Source of the DNA: Hysterangium stoloniferum
Taxonomy: Eukaryota > Basidiomycota > Agaricomycetes > Hysterangiales > Hysterangiaceae
Reading direction: 5' to 3'
Length of the DNA stretch: 64,000 nt
Assembly (NCBI GenBank): GCA_015178975.1
Contig: WHVD01000026.1
Coordinates: 186,001-250,000 of the forward strand
Part shown: piece by piece, positions 1-10,751 of the stretch
Numbering within the stretch: the stretch's first letter is position 1
Layout: each line of letters begins with the position of its first letter
Program-made: the position numbers and the translations under genes
Notes under the pieces: model-generated
What the model was told of the DNA's origin: nothing
Database searches by the model: none
The model's input: the letters and a program-made list of their open reading frames with translations, nothing else

Positions 1-168
1 TAGCAAGAGACAACAAGAATTTAATTTAGGCAAAAGGATCCTGGGTAGAATCCAGACACAGGTCTTAACACATTCACCTGAGGCTTTTTTGGGTGAGTTT
101 TTCTTGGTCTGAGCCATTCTCTGTGCTGTAAATTTAGAGGTAGATGAAATCAATGATACATATGATCT

Positions 169-600
169 TTGAATTTTCTAGGGATTGAACAAACCTACTA
201 CAGTGCAGACAGTGTCAAAGGTGGAGACAATGAAACATTATATCCTGCTGAGTCCTTAAAATCAATGAGAGGATTATCGCTAAGCAAACTGCATCTGAAA
301 CCTAGAGTGCCATTGATGCTTCTTCAGAATGTGAATCCAGGACAAGGTTTGTGTAATGGAGCAAGACTTCAGTTGATACAAATGATATAGTACTTCAAGT
401 GAAGATCATAATGGGACCGTCAGCAGGAGAGTGACATCCATCCCTCAGATAGCAATTATTCCACCACAAAACCATTTGAATTACATCATCAGCAGTTTCC
501 GCTTTAGTTGGGGTTTGCTATGACTATCAAAAAGTCACAAGGTCAATCTTTAAAAATTGTTGGATTGGATCTGCATACTTGTTCGAACTTGTGGCCAGAA
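169..600 (+). pseudogene. Helitron-type Pif1-like helicase remnant
   Basis: The reading frame from 169 carries the late helicase block PLMLLQNVNPGQGLCNG, which matches the Pif1-like helicase of eukaryotic Helitrons (usually a 'vMLLrNldp..GLcNGtRl' block). A second C-terminal helicase block, AMTIKKSQGQSLKIVGLDL, is readable at 517-573 in another frame and is preceded by an in-frame TAG. Only the last part of the helicase is present, and it is broken by at least one stop and one frame change. This is therefore a decayed Helitron 3' fragment; the Rep/HUH part would lie left of the window. I see no convincing Helitron terminal hairpin. Identity of the family is established knowledge; decay is seen directly. 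Confidence 0.75.
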
Positions 601-1636
601 GCTAATTGGCCCCCAATCCATTCATCCTAGATTTCCCTTTAATAATTATTTGCATTGTCTCAGACCTCTGTGGGCCTTTGGGCATTTATTGGGCATTTAT
701 TTTTGGCCTTGATTATGCTTGTATAATCTACTTTAGTCTTGTTCACTTCTACTTAGACTGCCTTCAGGCCCGCTGGACAATGTATTAGTGTCCCAATTGG
801 TCCCCAACTTTTATCATTATTAAGATCTTCTCCTGCATACAGAATTTCGGTGCGTTTGAAAGTTACTACTCCATAGAGTACCGGAAGACTGTTGAATGGG
901 CAATAACGGAATGTGAGCAGTTAGCCAGAACGACTTCGCCATGTATGGATACTTACTCAGTACATTTACTATCTTTTGCTGTTTTTCATGTACAATACAC
1001 TATGTAAAGGAGCCATGACAATGGAAAAGCTGGGGAAATACATTTATACAACACAAAAGACCCACAAATACAAAGAAAAATTCAGTCCCAAACACTACAT
1101 ATCTCACGGGAGGGTTCCTGAGCGTCTTGCAGCAGCCTTTCTGACGCATAAAATTAGCCTTTTAGGCATGTTTATATAATGGCGGCGGAATTAGGCAGAC
1201 AAATACTTGCACAGGAAGATAGCTCAATTCAAGGATGGATCGTAGAAATGAAAACGTGTAATGGAGAAAAGGAATCAACAAATGCAGCAATCATTGTGGC
1301 CTGTGGCAGGAAAATGATGCTAGGATCAGGCGTGCTTGCACACCCGCGCAGCGCACTTGCGCACCCGTGCGGCGTGCCCACATCCATGCACTGCGCGCAC
1401 CCAGTTGTGCACCCACGCGGCGCACTTGTGCTCCCGCGCATTCTACATTCACAGCATCCACCGGCCGTTCCTTAAACAACATCAAATGCCCTGGTGACCT
1501 GTGGCAGAAAAACGAGACGAGGATCATGGTGGATATGTGTAAATGACAATCACGAGGGTTCATTCATTAGAACATCCGAATCCGCTGTTTGATCTACCGG
1601 ATACATCTCATAGGCCTGTCACCGCATTGACATTTA
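601..1636. other. Non-coding stretch with a GC-rich repeat tract
   Basis: No supportable gene. The stretch holds short AT-rich unique sequence, then a GC-rich tract at about 1320-1450 in which a CGCACTTGCGCACCCG-like unit recurs several times. The tract is flanked by two similar blocks of about 35 nt, at about 1297-1330 and 1491-1530, both containing CCTGTGGCAG. Small open frames on both strands over the tract are composition artefacts. Confidence 0.5.
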
Positions 1637-3248
1637 TCAATACATAAGGACAACAAGGTAGTAATCACTATTCACCTCGTTCATATTAAACTCAAATTGT
1701 TGCTGCTCGTTTTCCTCAAATTCACCGAGTGGCAGCTCACATGCGTAAACGTTCGTATCCTTCCATCGGCCTGTCAGGACCTGGCGATCCCGGGCGGATT
1801 CCGCTCCGCGCATGTTTGGGCCTACTATAACCAGGCGCCACTCGACATCGCGTTTGTGATTCATGATTTTGGAAACCTCGTTGAGGCCCTTGGTCGCAGA
1901 GCTATGAGAAGCACTTATGGTGAACTGTAGTGCCCAAACAATGTTGTCGGAGCGAATGAGAGCATCAACACCTTTGAAATTGGACTCCCGAGGTCGCCAG
2001 TAGAAGTTGAACGGCGACTGGATGGTTTGCAGCGCAGTCGTACCTGATATCACCCTACTGGGGGTGGGAATTGGGTGCGGGTTTGGGTCACCGGGCAGAT
2101 ATCCTTGAAGTGATGCGGGATTCGGACCAGAAAAGCGGACGCGGGCGTAACTTTCAAAGACCCATCCCGCGGCGCTGCGCAGAGACGGATGACCGCTGAG
2201 CAACGCGAAGAAACTGTGTTGTTGGGCTGCCGTCTGCGCAGAAACGGCTACGCCAAGGGTGCTGGCCAAAAATGGCGTCGGGATATACAGAGTAGGCCTT
2301 CGGGATATCAAATTCTTAGGCCTGACAGTGAATATCTTTGAGGAAATGTTGGAACTGAAATCCAGGCTTTCGAGATCCAAAAAAATTGATGGGAATTGCC
2401 CTGCAAGTGTGACGGCCCCCGTTCGCACATCGTCAAGGTATGTCTCTTCTTCACTTGGCTCGATGAGAATGCTGACGATACTCCTGGGGTTCGGCCCATA
2501 TTTCTCAGAGAGGGCCATACCAGCCTCAACATCGAGCCCGGAGACAATGCTGGTCCGAATGTTAGAATGGAATAACATTGTAGATGAGATGATACCACGT
2601 GCAACAATGTTCGAAGCTCCTCCAACGACCATATGTCCATAATGTACCTGCGAGCGGTAAGGCGCTTTACCCAATCCTTCCAACGACGAGAAGACGGCGA
2701 GCTCGTGTGTATGACGTGCACTCGGGTACTTTGAAAGGCGCCGCAAGGTCCGAGTTGCAGTTCATCCGACGAATCGGAAAGTGCCCAGGCACCCTTTGGA
2801 ATGTCATCGGCGGAATATGCACCCCCCGAATGCCGACTTACGCCGTCCTCGCTGAAGAGGATGAATTCGTTGGCGTCGATCTGGAGAGCGACGGGGTCCT
2901 GGTTTTGGAGTCGACGGACCAAAAGGTACAACAGGAACAATGTTTTTCCTATCGAGTTAGATTAGTTGATACTTTAAGGGGTCGATCCGACGCACCGATT
3001 CCTGGTTGACCTGTGACTAGAAAAGCAGATCTGCGGTGTCCCTCCTTAAGTGTATCCGTGAGAATGGTGTCGTAAGCGAGCCTATACTCCTCACGAATGA
3101 AGAGGATGTTAGCGGGACGAGAGTTTTGTGGGATGTCGAAGGGTGTGAGGTCGACAATCGAGTAGTTCTTTCCAGCTACGCTGACAATGTCGACCCTGTC
3201 TCGACCCCAAAAGTGTGCATAAAGGCGTTGAAAGCTTCCGCCAGGCAT
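1637..3248 (-). CDS. Crinkler/RHS-like P-loop NTPase with C-terminal nuclease-like domain
   Basis: Three exons are read on the minus strand: 3248-2996, 2948-2596 and 2524-1637, giving about 497 residues. The first intron (2949-2995, GTGCGT..TAG) splits the Walker A loop; splicing restores GQPGIGKT near residue 85. The second intron (2525-2595) is less certain at its acceptor. After the P-loop come the blocks HTSSPSSRRWKDW and YIMDIWSLEEL, which are typical of the NTPase region of fungal Crinkler (CRN) and retrotransposon-hot-spot-like proteins. The C-terminal third has FKGVDALIR and ALQFTISASH, matching the D...QxT pattern of the restriction-endonuclease-like domain linked to these NTPases. 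Family members are described as host-modulating or conflict effectors; the target here is unknown. The start is the first ATG in frame; an earlier exon is possible. It lies among transposons. No internal stop is needed, so it may be intact. Confidence 0.72.
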
Positions 3249-4005
3249 ATCGTTCTTGACTGAAGCGCAAGGCGCGAAGAACAACACCAGTTTCCGTACA
3301 GTCAATGTGTTGTGTTGAAACTCCGATTAGAATTTTTTCGCCTTCACAGCCAGGGTCAAAATTTTCAATCTCAGAATATGTTCTAAAATTCAGGGAATAC
3401 ATAAAATATTTCCAAGAATATTTGAGGCATCGTATGATGAAATACGGGAGGTATTGAGACTCCGAATGTGGGTGTATGGTACCTCCCAAACGGGATGTGC
3501 AGTGACAGCCTTCCCCTCAATATTCCCACGCTGCAAAAAATGACCGCTGCAGGCCAAAACGGCAGGAAAAAGGGTGCAGGATATTGGTAATATAATATAA
3601 TATATATTATTAGTAAAGGTTCCCGACGACTCCATCACGTTCCAGTGTAACGAGTCAGCGGCTCACTAATGCTATGTTGTGGGAGGCTATGCATAATCTG
3701 TAAGAGTCGAGTCGTCCTGTCCATATAAGGAAGTTTAATTAGTTAACTAAATATTATAACGAACTAAAATAATTACAGTAATAAAACAATTATATTGGTT
3801 ATTGGTTAGAATGAAGATTGGGAGGGCAGGTGGCAGATGGAAACACAGGCTCAGAATTCGTGTACAGTCTAGATTGTTGGAGGTAAGATAAATGAACGTA
3901 TAAGAAGATGGAGGTGGCTCCAGTTCAGGAGGGAGTGATGCATAGAAGGGCTCGGCGGATGTAATATATCTTCAAACTGGCCACCTGGCGCTTATTACAC
4001 AATAT
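3249..4005. other. Intergenic, nothing recognised
   Basis: AT-rich sequence with a short palindromic AT run near 3594-3610. Open frames here do not resemble a protein. It may contain the promoter of the Crinkler-like gene, but no clear TATA box stands out. Confidence 0.4.
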
Positions 4006-4107
4006 TTGTCACAACAAGTGACCGGTCGTCACAACGAGTGACAGTCACAAGGGCCGCGACAGTCACAAAAGGCCCGCGACAGTCACAAGGCACAATGGGC
4101 GTCACAC
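4006..4107. repeat. Clustered GTCACAA motifs
   Basis: The core GTCACAA recurs about six times in roughly 100 bp, in part as the longer unit GCGACAGTCACAA. Some copies face a nearby GTGAC in inverted orientation. This resembles a degraded subterminal repeat array of a DNA transposon, but no partner terminus was found, so the assignment is inference. Confidence 0.45.
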
Positions 4108-4340
4108 ACACACTAGCACGGAAATATTATGTCATATATTATGTCATCATATATGCTACAATAGAGAATGGTGGAAATGTCTAAAACATTCCAAGTAAAA
4201 TAGCTAAAATAGGATAGAAATAAAGTTCAATATGTCTCTAAAGGAGCTCTGCTCCAGCCATGAAATATAACCATTTTTATCAACCCATTTACACCTGTGT
4301 CACTGCAGCAAGCAGCCTACCCACAGTTGGACATCTAATT

Positions 4341-4542
4341 CCACCTCTTTCAGAGCTGTTGGAAACCCTTGCCACCTCTATCAGAGTTGTTGGCCCAAGT
4401 AGTTCACTGTGTCACCTCAATCTGAGTTGTTGACTTATTTGTTCCCCCTTGCCACCTCTTAATTGAGTAGCTGGCTTTATTACTTTTTCTGACTTCTATT
4501 TAAGTTGTTGGAATTGTTTGCCACCTCGGTTAGAGTTGTTGG
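4341..4542. repeat. Degenerate minisatellite, six units of about 22 nt
   Basis: A unit close to GCCACCTC-NNTCAG-AGTTGTTGG appears at 4341-4362, 4371-4393, 4411-4433, 4451-4474, 4491-4511 and 4520-4542. The spacers between units are unrelated and vary from about 8 to 18 nt, so the period is about 30-40 nt. The CTC and GAG triplets in each unit could pair as a small hairpin. Function is unknown. Confidence 0.7.
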
Positions 4543-4734
4543 CTATCAACCAAGTGATAAATAAATTGTTTTGTTTTATTGTTTGAAATTAGAATATAAT
4601 TCTAATTTCTCCTGGTTTGGCTTATAGTTAAATACTGAGAATATTCTTGCAGAATCATTAAGACTACATTAAGATCCTGATGAGTTAATATCACAGTAGA
4701 TCCAGTAGATTAATTTAAATAAAGCATATATTGT

Positions 4735-5119
4735 CAAATATTGTTTATTTCTATAATTGATCTTTTGACCTGTTTATTAATATTTTTACTGTTTGATAAA
4801 TAGTATAAAATATATATAAACTAGCTAGAATCGAAGTTGAATCTAGTTTTGGAATCAGTAAATTGTTATTCATATTTTAGTGGTTGTTTTCACAGAAAAA
4901 GAACAAGCTTACATAAGCAGCTCTCAAAACCTTCTTTGCGAAGTAGGGTGCATATATTCAAGTAAACTCTTGACTTCAGGGGTTCTAAGTCTATTTATGC
5001 TGCCACTGATTAATATCAAATACTTAAATTATTTTACCTTGTAGTGAATTGAGTATTTGCACACTTTGATAGAGCATTGGACTCCTTTTTCCAGAAAATA
5101 ATATTAAAATAAGGCTAAT
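4735..5119 (-). mobile_element. Orphan terminal segment of the Crypton-like element
   Basis: This segment is nearly identical to 24,042-24,418, the right-hand terminal part of the Crypton-like element nested in the Copia element. Both end in GGCTAATACATCA. The recombinase gene is absent here, so this is a truncated copy or a non-autonomous derivative of the same family. Orientation is given by analogy with the larger copy. Confidence 0.75.
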
Positions 5120-5143
5120 ACATCACACACTGGACCTTGCCCT

Positions 5144-5536
5144 ATGGACATGACCAATGCTACAGCCCCATTTGCTGCCATGATGATGGGCATGGCCTTG
5201 GGATTTGCAAGCATGATGCATGCACCTCCAGTGGCTCAGGCCCCTACTGTCCTTAGCACAGCAACAGTGGCCAACTCTAGCAACAGTGGTGGTCTGTTGA
5301 ACATGAGTTTTGACATTGATTACCCAGAGATGGAGGTTTTTTTTCAGGAACTTATGGAATGCCATCCTCAGCATCGTGGCCTAGATGGCATAGCTGCTAA
5401 CCTTGTGGCAAAGGATTTCCTTTGCATTGATGAGATAGCAGGAATGTCAGAGAGTTGGTTTAAGGGACCACCGTGCAGCTTGAGTGAAGGAAATGCAAAC
5501 TTTGTCTCCAAAGCTGTGAAGAAGGCAGTTAACTGA
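5144..5536 (+). CDS. Small hypothetical protein, SAM-like helical region, transposon context
   Basis: A 130-residue open frame begins MDMTNATAPFAAMMMG, directly right of the orphan Crypton-like terminus. The N-terminal 50 residues are rich in Met, Ala, Thr and Ser and look disordered. Residues about 55-125 (DIDYPEMEVFFQELMECHP ... FLCIDEIAGM ... GNANFVSKAVKKAV) look like a compact helical domain of the SAM-like kind often found near transposons in Agaricomycetes. That family statement is from general knowledge, not a search. There is no obvious intron and no signal peptide. The next feature, a DDE transposase remnant, is on the opposite strand and ends about 100 bp away. The gene may be transposon cargo or an accessory exon. 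Codon use does not distinguish these options. Confidence 0.4.
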   Translation: MDMTNATAPFAAMMMGMALGFASMMHAPPVAQAPTVLSTATVANSSNSGGLLNMSFDIDYPEMEVFFQELMECHPQHRGLDGIAANLVAKDFLCIDEIAGMSESWFKGPPCSLSEGNANFVSKAVKKAVN

Positions 5537-5639
5537 GCACAGCGTGATTCTCTAATCTGAAAGATCTGGCAATAGATGTTTTGTGTACTTGTTCCATGCC
5601 AATTCATATGCAATACTATGAGTATTTCACTACCTAGCT

Positions 5640-6830
5640 AGACATATTTAGAATGATGGAACCAACTGTGAATGTGATGGGGTTTGACAGCCTCTAAAGC
5701 ACCATACAGAAATAAGTAAGGCTTGCCCTGACCAGCTTCAAGCTCACTGTGGAAGTGTGCACCATGATGATGAGTGTAAGCCTTGATGAATGAGAAACAC
5801 TCTTCAATCAGGTTGAGATCAGGTGAATATGGTGGTAGGTACATAAGTTTGACACCCCTGCAGGAATTCAGCATTTGAAAAATGTCTAAGCAGTTAAAGT
5901 GCTTACCACTGGTCACACATTTCTTTGACACCATCCACATGATGGATTGCACAATTATCAATAACTAGCACACTCCGTGGCTCAGGGTATGGGTTCATTT
6001 CTTCAAGAAGTCCTGCAAGCCATGCTTTGAAGGTATTACCATTGAATGAACATTGAACAATCTGGGCATAAATAATGCCATTGAGGGATAGTGCTGGAAG
6101 GATTGAATAGCTGTGATTGTAGCTCAGGTGGTGCAACTGCAAGAGCATCAAGGGACTCACTGTTCTCCATGCTGAAAATAACTGTACACAGCAGCATGCT
6201 TCCCCTTCATTGCATGTCCCATATTGTGGTAGGTTTTGAGTATGTTCACAGCACTCTCATCACCAAAGACAAGATGCCAGGGGGGTTCCTTGGCAATCTC
6301 AAATTGGAATGTTTCACGAGCTTCTTCGCAGCATTCAGCAGCAACCTTTGAGAGCTGGAAAGCAGTGAGTGGTAATACAACTAGTAACTAAGCATTGAGT
6401 ACATACCTTTTTACTTGTAATACCAAGGAGTTTGAGGGACCGTTGAATGGTGGAGAGAGAGACAGCTACCCCATGTTGCTCTAAGAGCTGCTCTGCAATC
6501 TCATCCAGGTATATGTCTGGAGAACAATCCAGAAGAGCTAACATGAACTTGGAGCAGAAATGAGAGATGTGCTGATGACTGGAATATAGGTCAAGACTAT
6601 ACCTCAACATGACAATCATCCAGCAACTGCTCCTTGCCCATCTTCTGGTACTTATTTGGATCCTTCACAACTTCTCCAATCTCCTTGTGGGTCTGCAAGA
6701 CACATTGCACCACATGAAGTGATATGTTGAGGTTATTGGCAATCTGGGTGGAGGTGTGTTCTAGTGTATAGTGCTGGTATATGACTCATTCCTTCAGGTC
6801 CTTGAGTACTGCTGCCAGGAATCAGCATTT
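5640..6830 (-). pseudogene. IS630/Tc1-type DDE transposase remnant
   Basis: On the minus strand the frame begins with a helix-turn-helix region near 6790-6640 (HTSTQIANNLNISLHVVQCV) and is preceded by an in-frame TGA. It continues through a second winged-helix part (DIYLDEIAEQLLEQHGVAVS, 6530-6471). A GT-AG intron of about 50 nt follows near 6352-6405 (GTATGT..TTTCCAG). The DDE catalytic core is recognisable as FGDESAVN, then SVLVIDNCAIHHVDG (second Asp), then YLPPYSPDLNLIEECFSFIK (Glu). The frame changes near 5910-5960. These are the signatures of the DDE_3 endonuclease of the IS630-Tc1-mariner superfamily. Stops and frameshifts show it is inactive. I did not find its terminal inverted repeats. 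Confidence 0.8.
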
Positions 6831-7261
6831 GGATTAGGGGAAGGCATGAGAGCAGACAGTCAACAAACAAGAGTTCAATTGGACAAATGTAATTTGCCCG
6901 AGTTCTTTAGTGATCGTAGGTCTCACCCAGTGTCACTGTGTGACAATCTTCCCTTATTGTTCACTGGTGCCTTTTCCTTCTCTTTGTCTCCCATCTCACA
7001 GGATGCTTACAGCATCTTCAACAGTTCTTTTTATTTCACTACCATTGAACCTCTGAATTCAAAAGAGCAGGACGACCAGTGGGCCACTTCATTAGCCACA
7101 CGATATTTACAATATGGCACATTTGGCCACAGCTGGCTTTGATGGGTAGCCCATTTACTCACAGAAGTAACAGCAACTGGCAGTGCTCCAAGCTCTTTTT
7201 GCCATGCCCACCCCAGCTAGTGATCCAAGACCCACTCAGCTTCACTTGACTTTATGCTGGT

Positions 7262-8440
7262 GTGTGCCAGCATTCACACCACTTCAAACCTACATGCCAC
7301 TACACCCACTTCCTTGGTGCCAAGCTTGGACAACATTTAAGTCTGCTCCTCTATGATGAGTCCACAGCACCTCCTACTATCACCGGCCCACTTGTTCCTG
7401 GCTTCCCATTGGAGGACATCTTTCCCTCCTATGATGACTCTTGCTTATCCCAACCACCTCCCAATGGCTCTGGCTCATCCTAGCCACCTCCCAATAGCTC
7501 TGTATCTGCTGACAGCTCTTGTGTGTCCCCCGAAGTTCACACATCCATTATTTTACCTTGCAGCACTGAGCCACTGCTCCTCTCCATTGAGTCAAAGGCA
7601 CAACCATCTTGGAGCTCTGCACTAGTATCATCCCCTGCTGATGGTGACTTCCTGCTTCCCCATACTCATCTCTTCCCCCCTCAAGGGAATCTCCCACCAT
7701 GCCCCAACTCTGATCCCCATGTCAATGCATGTCCAGATGATGCCTCTACCCTGACCTGTGTATCTTCTACCCTCAACTGAGATGCAGTGGCCTTTTTCTT
7801 GGTAGGTTATCTGGACCAACTGTTTGTAATCACCCTATTGCATATTATTGACCATGGCTGTAACATCAGCTTTGGAGGTGACAGGGCATGTAGCCAATCA
7901 TGCCCTAATCTTTCTACCACTTCTTCCTTCCCCAATGCCATTGCTTCTGATATTGGTACCTATGTAGCTCGAGCATGGACAACTCTGAGGTCCATTCCTA
8001 TCCCCACCTTTACCTCATTTCCACTCCTCACCACTTGGTGTTGCCACACAAAAGCATTCCAATAAACTTTGATGGATCCTCAACAGATCCATCATCTCTC
8101 TTGGCTTTGTGGCTCCTCTGTCAATGATGGTATACCAGGTTCTGAAGCACATATTACTTATGATATGTTTCAGACTGCCATCACTGATCTCATTGAGTCC
8201 AGCCCTGGATCAATCATGCTCAAATTGGATCTTGAACAAGTCTTTCGTCACATTCCTATCCAGCCAGCTGATTGGCCACTACTGGGTTTCCATTGGGCAG
8301 GAAATTTTTATTATGAGCTGTTCCTCACACATGGGCAAGTCATTCCCTGCTACATACTGTATTCAGCTACTACAACTTCTGCAGGTAGAACTGGTGCTAT
8401 GTTCCTTATTTTGTTGTCATTCTTTCATTTTCACTGACAA
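7262..8440 (+). pseudogene. DIRS-like retroelement reverse transcriptase remnant
   Basis: A Pro/Ser-rich linker (7262-7780) is followed by a recognisable reverse transcriptase N-terminal half spread over two frames. The clearest blocks are IHHLSWLCGSSVNDGIPG near 8088-8141 and MLKLDLEQVFRHIPIQPADW near 8218-8277, then LLGFHWAGNFYYELFLTHG. The H-L-S-x-P-x-G-x-S-V-N-D block and the L-D-L-x-x-x-F-R-H-I-P motif are characteristic of tyrosine-recombinase (DIRS-like) retrotransposons. A stop separates the first two blocks and the sequence diverges after FLTHG. No catalytic xxDD block, RNase H or recombinase domain follows, so this is a truncated dead copy. Confidence 0.72.
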
Positions 8441-9295
8441 TGAAATCATACAGTGCTTTATCTCCAACTCAAAGGCATGCAGAAATACTACATGTATCGT
8501 CAAGACACACTTTTGATGCACTTTGAGAGTGCGGGAGTTGTGTAAGAGTGGATGAATGACCGGTGCCCATAGGCGTGCAGTGGGAGACTTTGGCATCTGA
8601 TTATAGTATCTCAAATGTTCTCCCACATGGTATTTACATTTAATGACTGTTTTATATCATTTCCTTCTGATATATCTACAGGTCTCTTGAGTGATCCATT
8701 TCCCAGGCAGGGCAGGAACATTGCTGGGCATGCTGGGATCACATCTGTTACAAAAAATGTACATTAGGTATAAATACACATATTAGCTACAACATGCTCC
8801 ACAGGAGAGGTAGATCAGCCAGTGGTTCCTGTATAAATGAGTTCGCCAGGAGGAGGTGCCAAAACATGGTCAACTTGACTTTACACATTCCATGGGACAG
8901 TCAGTAAAAGGGGGAAGGTTGGTAACACTAGATATATACTATATAAACACTATATTACAAGTTCAGGTTCTACAGTCCATTGTACAGCCTGAAAATGAGT
9001 TCGTGAGCTGCATGTACACTAGCATAGAGACAAATGTTATGTGAGGAGAATTTTTTGAAAGTAATATTGGAAAGCACTAGTATATTTAATTACAAGACAA
9101 ACTATCTAGTCTTTGTGTGATTTGGTGGTGTATTTGTGGAGATATCGCATTTGCAAGTTGGGACATGTTCTGCAAAAACTAATACAAGTGTGTGCCTTAC
9201 GTAATGCAAACAGCTGTAATGAAGATGTCCATGCTGTTACAAAGGAATAGATCCCTTTACACGGATCTAAATCATGCGAGTATAATATCACACTG
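8441..9295. other. Intergenic, nothing recognised
   Basis: No gene or repeat with a partner in the window was recognised. Small open frames on both strands lack family resemblance. The part just after the DIRS-like fragment may be more of that element, too decayed to read. Confidence 0.35.
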
Positions 9296-9850
9296 GGTCA
9301 TAAACAACAGACAGGAATCAGCCGGCAGGACCCCATAGTCTGTACATTTCACTTGGCATAATCACCCACAGAACTCCCTTGTCACATGCCTGTGTTATTT
9401 CATTGGATATATCTACTCATACAATGATGTTGGTGAACTATAGCACATAGAAGTTCCTTTTTGATGAAAGTGGATGTGAACTGGTTCTAGAAGACATGCA
9501 CTTAAAAACACAAAGTTATAGTTTTCCATCAGTGTTCAAATCCACATTGTGCAGACATGCTTTCCTTCATCTAGAGTGATGGGCCTTTTCGGCTATCAAT
9601 TCATTCCAGTTCTCTGGTGACTGGTATATGAATGAACAAAGGTTTTCTGGGCCTTTCCAGGGTGAATGTTCACTTTGTTTCTATTTAAGTAAGGAGCGTA
9701 TTTCCTGGGTATAATGAATAGAGCAGTTTTTTGCATGGAAAGATGGAGCAGATGGGTTCTATCATTTTATTCATATTCTCCTGGATTATGGCATGGATTC
9801 AAAAAATCTGCAACAGGCTCCTCAAAGGCTCGTTTGAATCCATAGATTCA
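9296..9850 (-). repeat. Unknown dispersed repeat, partial copy C
   Basis: 9296-9585 aligns with 10,752-11,035 of copy A, and 9590-9830 aligns with both 11,490-11,720 (copy A) and 15,410-15,640 (copy B). Shared landmarks include TCATTGGATATA, CCATCAGTGTTCA and TATAATGAATAGAGC. In minus-strand translation, the words CSIHYT and PENWNELIAEK parallel SIHYTWR and PENWSELI in copy A. This suggests that the repeat contains a decayed coding exon. The family is not one I recognise. Confidence 0.65.
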
Positions 9851-10376
9851 CTGCATCTTCTTGTGTTAATTTTATTGTTCGCTGAGATGTTGGGTCTTCC
9901 TCCTTAGGAGATGGGTGCCATAGCCGTAAGGATATTGTTCTCTGTACTGCGGGTGCTTTTTCCTAGTATAAAACTTTATCACCTGTTCCCTAGTCTGTCA
10001 CCCTCTTGTCACTCACTGGCATTAACTTGACATTGAAGTTTGGTGATTCAGAATAAACTATTGGTCATTCAAATCTACATACCAACAACAGCTGTAACTA
10101 CATTCAGCATGTCAGAATGTCTTTGTCCTGCCAATAATCATACCATACTCCAAGGATAATCTTCCTCCAGCAAAAAACAGGATAAGTCAAAGAAAGGAAT
10201 ATTTCATGAGTCTATTCCTCTGCCAAGCCTCCGTGCAAGTGCAAGTCAGTTGCATCATAGGCTTGACATAGAGCCTCTGGTTAATGTGCCACATTATATA
10301 CTTCAGAACGCGGTCTTCCAGAACATCGCTGGCAGAGAATAGGAAGGCATATCTGGAATGCTCATTATTAATAAGG

Positions 10377-10688
10377 TGTTAGAATATGATAATGTGATTA
10401 ACTGTAATCTTATATCTCATCTTGTGACTCTATAGGTTCCAACCCATTCACACATGTGATTGTTATATTTAGTTTAGTGTTCACTAGATCCGTAGCACGT
10501 TCATGCACAGACCAGTGCACAGACCATGTATTTTAGTATATAGTTAGTTCAGATGAGGAGTAGATCCCTCATCTGAAAGCCTAGTTATATCACTGGTTTA
10601 GCATCTACCCACTCTACTCTTAGTGGCTATGCTCCAACAGTAGAGAGTCCTTGTACTGTGATCACCAGGCTAGCAGATTACTTGAACA
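10377..10688 (+). mobile_element. Solo LTR (312 bp) with 5-bp target duplication TAAGG
   Basis: The segment begins TGTTAGAATATGATAATG and ends ATTACTTGAACA, so it has the TGTT...AACA inverted termini of an LTR. It is flanked by TAAGG at 10,372-10,376 and again at 10,689-10,693, a perfect 5-bp target site duplication. No internal element region is present, which fits a solo LTR left by LTR-LTR recombination. It is unrelated to the other LTRs in the window. Orientation cannot be fixed without an internal region. Confidence 0.8.
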
Positions 10689-10751
10689 TAAGGACCTCCT
10701 GAACTTACACCGGGGGAACGATCAGTATAGCCATGGGGATTGAGTATTGCA

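Noticed and set aside
1179-1563. Open frames of 90-98 residues on both strands near 1.2-1.5 kb
   Set aside because: They are driven by the GC-rich repeat tract; both strands are open at once and the peptides are low complexity.
2259-3263. Plus-strand open frames opposite the Crinkler-like gene
   Set aside because: They are antisense shadows of a gene supported by motifs and intron borders on the minus strand.
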